DNA of 64,000 nt. It comes from Chrysomallon squamiferum (taxonomy: Eukaryota; Mollusca; Gastropoda; Neomphalida; Peltospiridae). The notes under the pieces were generated by a model, which did not search any database, was not told where the DNA came from, and saw nothing but the letters and a program-made list of their open reading frames with translations. Where the stretch lies: the NCBI GenBank assembly GCA_012295275.1, contig CM022678.1:11528282-11592281 (forward strand), in the 5' to 3' direction. Positions 60,926 through 64,000 of the stretch are shown here, one piece after another. The number at the start of each line of letters is the position of its first letter. Within the stretch, counting starts at the first letter, position 1. The translations under genes and the position numbers were made by a program.

Positions 60926-61060
60926 AAACTCAAGGTAAAGATTATTATTTTGTATTTTCAGATCAGGTTTCTGTGTGGTTTGGAGGATCGTATTATAAAT
61001 GTTGAAGAGTATTCTCGTTGTTTTTATCTTGTCAAGTTCAGCACTCCAGCAGCTTGTTAG
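54728..61060 (+). CDS. membrane-anchored glucosidase II beta-like (PRKCSH/MRH) protein
   Basis: Exons: 54676–55024 (ATG 54728), 56184–56275, 57098–57237, 57735–57895, 59478–59717 and 60962–61060 (TAG 61058–61060). All are GT–AG and in phase, giving 342 residues. Residues 1–35 are basic then hydrophobic ([17 protein letters not shown]), a type II signal anchor. Next comes the glucosidase II beta N-terminal domain: [11 protein letters not shown], then two LDLa-like Ca-binding modules ([15 protein letters not shown] and [14 protein letters not shown]). A short basic helical linker ([11 protein letters not shown]) follows, then an MRH lectin-like domain ([38 protein letters not shown]). True glucosidase II beta is longer and soluble in the ER with an acidic middle and a retention signal; this protein lacks those. 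A role in ER/Golgi glycan recognition is inferred. Two of its acceptors lie in tandem arrays. Another ATG at 54723 is out of frame and would end soon. Confidence 0.92.
55062..55134. repeat. (GA)n just inside intron 1 of the MRH gene
   Basis: About 36 GA units beginning roughly 37 bp after the donor of exon 1. Confidence 0.97.
55863..56183 (+). repeat. in-frame 54-bp array of acceptor plus exon-2 start
   Basis: Six head-to-tail units (55863–55916, 55917–55967, 55968–56021, 56022–56075, 56076–56129 and 56130–56183) directly precede exon 2. Five are 54 bp; the second is 51 bp. Each is nearly identical to the first 36 bases of exon 2 (CAAATCATCAAGTCAAAG...) followed by an 18-base piece ending TATTTTCAG. 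Each therefore ends in the same acceptor as the real exon. All lengths are multiples of three, and no stop occurs from 55863 to the end of exon 2. Exon 1 ends in phase 0 and each unit starts in phase 0. Each unit would add [18 protein letters not shown] or a variant. A more diverged copy lies at 55811–55852. Confidence 0.95.
56276..57097 (+). other. intron 2 of the MRH gene
   Basis: AT-rich with no clear repeats; ends in a T-run plus TAG acceptor at 57096–57097. A phrase resembling the exon 2 end and donor (CCAGGTAA) recurs near 56466. Confidence 0.6.
57896..59477 (+). other. intron 4 of the MRH gene
   Basis: Starts with (CT)n and (CA)n (57907–57986), contains (AT)n near 58311–58331, the 31-bp minisatellite at 58793–59285, an (AAT)n tract at 59300–59342 and (AT)n/T-run near 59400. 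The acceptor is ATCTTCAG at 59470–59477. Confidence 0.8.
58793..59285. repeat. 31-bp minisatellite, about 16 copies
   Basis: Unit TGGTGACTTACAGTGTGACT plus AATGCAGAGAG, with small substitutions and two shortened copies at the right end. Each unit holds an acceptor-like CTTACAG on the plus strand and a donor-like CTGTAAGTCAC on the minus strand. It lies wholly within an intron. Confidence 0.95.
59718..60961 (+). repeat. last intron of the MRH gene: CA/TG repeats and decoy acceptors
   Basis: CA-rich sequence at 60160–60410, then TG-rich sequence at 60430–60925. Interspersed are copies of the phrase that ends the intron (AAAGATTATTATTTTGTATTTTCAG) and of the first bases of the last exon (ATCAGGTTTCTGTGTG). 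Acceptor-type AGs end at 60504, 60547, 60821 and 60856, and the true one at 60961. The copies starting at 60548 and 60857 are in frame with the last exon and the frame between is open. Confidence 0.85.
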
Positions 61061-62226
61061 AATTCACCTTTTTCACATTCCAACCACAGCCCAATGAAAT
61101 CACACTTTTATCTGGGTTGATAAAGCATTTAGAAAATTTCATTTATGCAATTTATTTCAGTCACAGAAACTGATGTTTTCATATATAATATTTATTTAAA
61201 TATATAAGTATTTCGGTCTATATGTTAGAGAATTGAAATAAAGCAGGTTATTTTAATTGAAAAATTTCATGTGTTCAAATATAAAAACATTTCAGTTCAC
61301 ATATTAGAAATTTTATTGTAACTGAACACATTTATTATTTGTTTATTTAAAAACAAAAAGAAATGCTTTATTTATTCAAACTAAAGAATATCAAAAGATG
61401 TAAAAATATATTTTAAAAAAGATTTTGTTTATAAATTAACATGTTAATTTACATATCAATTATTTATTTTAGTTTGTTTTAAATTCTCATAAAATATGTT
61501 TTTTTCTTTTTTTTTTTTTTTTGGATAAAATGAGAAACAAACTTGCTGAAATAGTAATAACAAAATAATTAGTAATATTAGTAATATTAATACACATATT
61601 AACAGGATACTTGATTCAAGAACATTAATAATAAAGATAAATACATATATCTGAAGTAATAATAACAATAACAGTACTAGTTACAGAAACAAACTTGTAG
61701 AAATAGTAATAACAATAATAGAAGTAATTAGTAATATTAGTAATATTAATACACATATTAACAGGATACTTGATTCAAAAACATTAATAATAAAAAAAAA
61801 AAAAAAATAAAAAAATATTGATGATAATAAAACACTGCCGTTTATTTTAACATGATTATATTTTTACCTGTAAAAACAACAGTAATTAACAGTATGACTA
61901 TACCTTAATGTGCCTTACTTTATTTTGTGCAGTATAATGTGCTTGTGCTTTATTATTTGCAAACTTATGTCTCAAATTAAAATAAATAATAATAATAATA
62001 ATAATAATTAAAAAAAAAAAAATTGTAAACTATGTTAAAAAAATGTGGGAGTGGTTTCAGGGTCAGAAAAGATGATGATGTTATTGTGGTATATTGATGG
62101 ATATATATATATTTTAAATGGGTTTTGTTGGTGGGATTTATTTTTCTATTTTGTTCATGGATTCATGTTTTGTGGAATATTTATTTATCTACAGCTCAGC
62201 TCCATGTAATAATTCCACTTGTTTAT

Positions 62227-62290
<64 letters not shown>

Positions 62291-62983
62291 GGTGGTACTA
62301 AAACAATAATTACATTTTTTGCATATTGTATGTCACTTGTACATAAACAAATATGGACACCCAATAAAGAATTATTAAAAAGGAAGTGTGTTAATGGTCT
62401 CATTAAAAGTTTGTTAATATTTATTTAATTTAATTTATTATATTTTAATTAATTAATTTTAGTGTATTATATTTTATATATTATTGTTATTATAAACATC
62501 ATCAGCTGAACTAATCCAAGGTTGCTGCAAAATGGTGTTGGTAGTTAATTTACTTTCACAAAGTAGTGGGACAGTTGTTTTAGTTTTGGAATTACATGTG
62601 GTTTTTTATGTTTTTAGAACAGTAAATAAATTTGTATTAAATTTCTTTTTTTTTTTTACTTTTATTTTATATGTGTGTGCGTGTGTGTGTGTGATTTAAA
62701 GAAAAAAATTATTGATTGCAGACATTTCTCACAACAACACGCGAACTGTATGGGGAGACAACTCGTACATAACGATTTTCAAAATATTATTATTATTATT
62801 ATTAAATGATTATGATCATTATTATCACTGTCATTATTATTTTAAAGTAAGAGAACAAAAATTATTACATAAATAAATTATTCAGTGCATTTTTAAATTT
62901 GATTTTATATTTTGTAGCAAAATTAACAAAATGTGGAATAAAATGAAGTTTGTTTAAACTCGAGTCCACAGAAATATTTTTAT

Positions 62984-63024
<41 letters not shown>

Positions 63025-64000
63025 TAAAAAAAACAAAAAACAAATAAAAGAACAAGAAAAATGGAAATATTAAGAAGTAATAATTAATTACAGGCCTTAA
63101 ACGTCAGTCGAAAAAAAAAACAACTGCGTATCATTAATTATTTGAAACTTCATCACAGGCATCATCATCACCACCATCGTCAAAATAAAATAATGTTTAA
63201 AAATCCAATACTAATCCCATTATTACCTTAGGCTTTTTGACCGGACGTAAACATTCACTGAGTAACAGATGTTGCTAGAATGATGATACGGTATTCGTTT
63301 ACTGAGTAACAGATGTTGCTAGAATGATGATACGGTATTCGTTTACTCAGTAACAACACCTGTAATCAATCTATTACAACAACAATGGACACATCAGTTT
63401 GGAAAATTTAAAATAATTTTTAAAAACTTAAAAGCTTCATCGATCCGCGAGGCATATTTGACCATTGAATGACTGTATCGAACTTTATATTGACTCTGGC
63501 TTAAACTGACAACAGCAAATAACGATCCATTTAAAAAAAAAAAAAAAAAAACCTTCTTGTACAAATATAATTAAGCACGTCTCTCGCGTGTGTTTATGGA
63601 CTGTTTGTTGTGTTATTCTATACGCGCTTTTCAGCGCATCGATTATGATTAACTGTGAAATTTAAAACGTAATTTTCAGTTTGTTTATTTATTCATTTCC
63701 TTTATCAAATACCTCAGATGATAATTATGTTTTGAATACTTTATCTTTTTGTTGTTGTTGTGAATGTAAGTATAGTATGAAAGTAATTTCTGATTAATAC
63801 GTATTAATAAATAAATAAATAAAAATAAATAAATATAAAATAAAATGATTTGTGCACGAAGGATTTCAAAACACAGGTTTTATTTATAACGGCAGACGAC
63901 ATTTTCAAACGAAATTATCCGAATCGATAACACCGAAACGTTTTCTAAATTTTGCATGAACAAAACGGGATATGTAATTTTATATGACGTTACTGCTGTT
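61061..64000. other. 3' flank of the MRH gene, repeat-rich
   Basis: An AATAAA signal at 61237–61242 could end the MRH-gene transcript. Further on: a roughly 150-bp tandem duplication (about 61535–61685 and 61685–61800), (AC)n at 62227–62286, a poly-A run at 62989–63022, and a 44-bp duplication at 63257–63345 (ACTGAGTAACAGATGTTGCT...). Beyond 63,400 the DNA is somewhat less AT-rich but no exon was recognised. Confidence 0.6.

Overview
The window is nuclear DNA from an animal. It is very AT-rich and holds intron-containing genes with GT–AG splice sites, pol III tRNA genes and dense microsatellites: (CT)n/(GA)n, (TTTA)n, (TTA)n, (TG)n and poly-A. Gene content (a KICSTOR subunit, an RNF19-type RBR ligase, a glucosidase-II-beta-like MRH protein and a nicotinic-receptor/AChBP-like ligand-binding domain) points to a bilaterian invertebrate. 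A lophotrochozoan such as a mollusc or annelid is my best guess. That is inference, not proof.

Layout. 1–10 kb: mostly microsatellites, with three tRNA-Arg(ACG) genes; a fourth lies in an intron at 12.6 kb. 10.99–15.55 kb (+): three exons of a Cys-loop ligand-binding domain. 15.6–24.9 kb: no convincing gene; a 44-bp tandem repeat, long CATATACCC-type arrays and duplicated blocks. 25.5–36.2 kb (-): a KICS2 orthologue in ten recognisable coding exons plus an upstream exon, with a decayed Penelope-like retroelement in one intron. 40.4–46.8 kb (-), with untranslated exons to about 52.7 kb: an RNF19-like E3 ligase. 54.7–61.1 kb (+): a membrane-anchored glucosidase-II-beta-like protein in six exons. 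61.1–64 kb: its 3' flank and simple repeats.

The most unusual feature recurs. In at least two genes, probably three, the edge of an exon has been tandemly copied into the neighbouring non-coding DNA. In the glucosidase-like gene, exon 2 is preceded by six in-frame copies of a 54-bp unit (one is 51 bp), each ending in a splice acceptor. Its last exon is preceded by partial copies of its own acceptor and start, two of them in frame. KICS2 shows the same at the 5' edge of one exon and at its stop codon. The intron before the first visible exon of the Cys-loop gene is also a degenerate tandem array. Separately, the catalytic RING2 exon of the RNF19-like gene appears only as a decayed relic, and one KICS2 exon carries a one-base frameshift next to a C-run.

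Functionally the genes are not an operon. KICS2 acts in lysosomal mTORC1 control, RNF19 in ER-membrane ubiquitination, and the MRH protein in glycoprotein handling. All exon calls were made by eye from reading frames, splice consensus and remembered family sequences.
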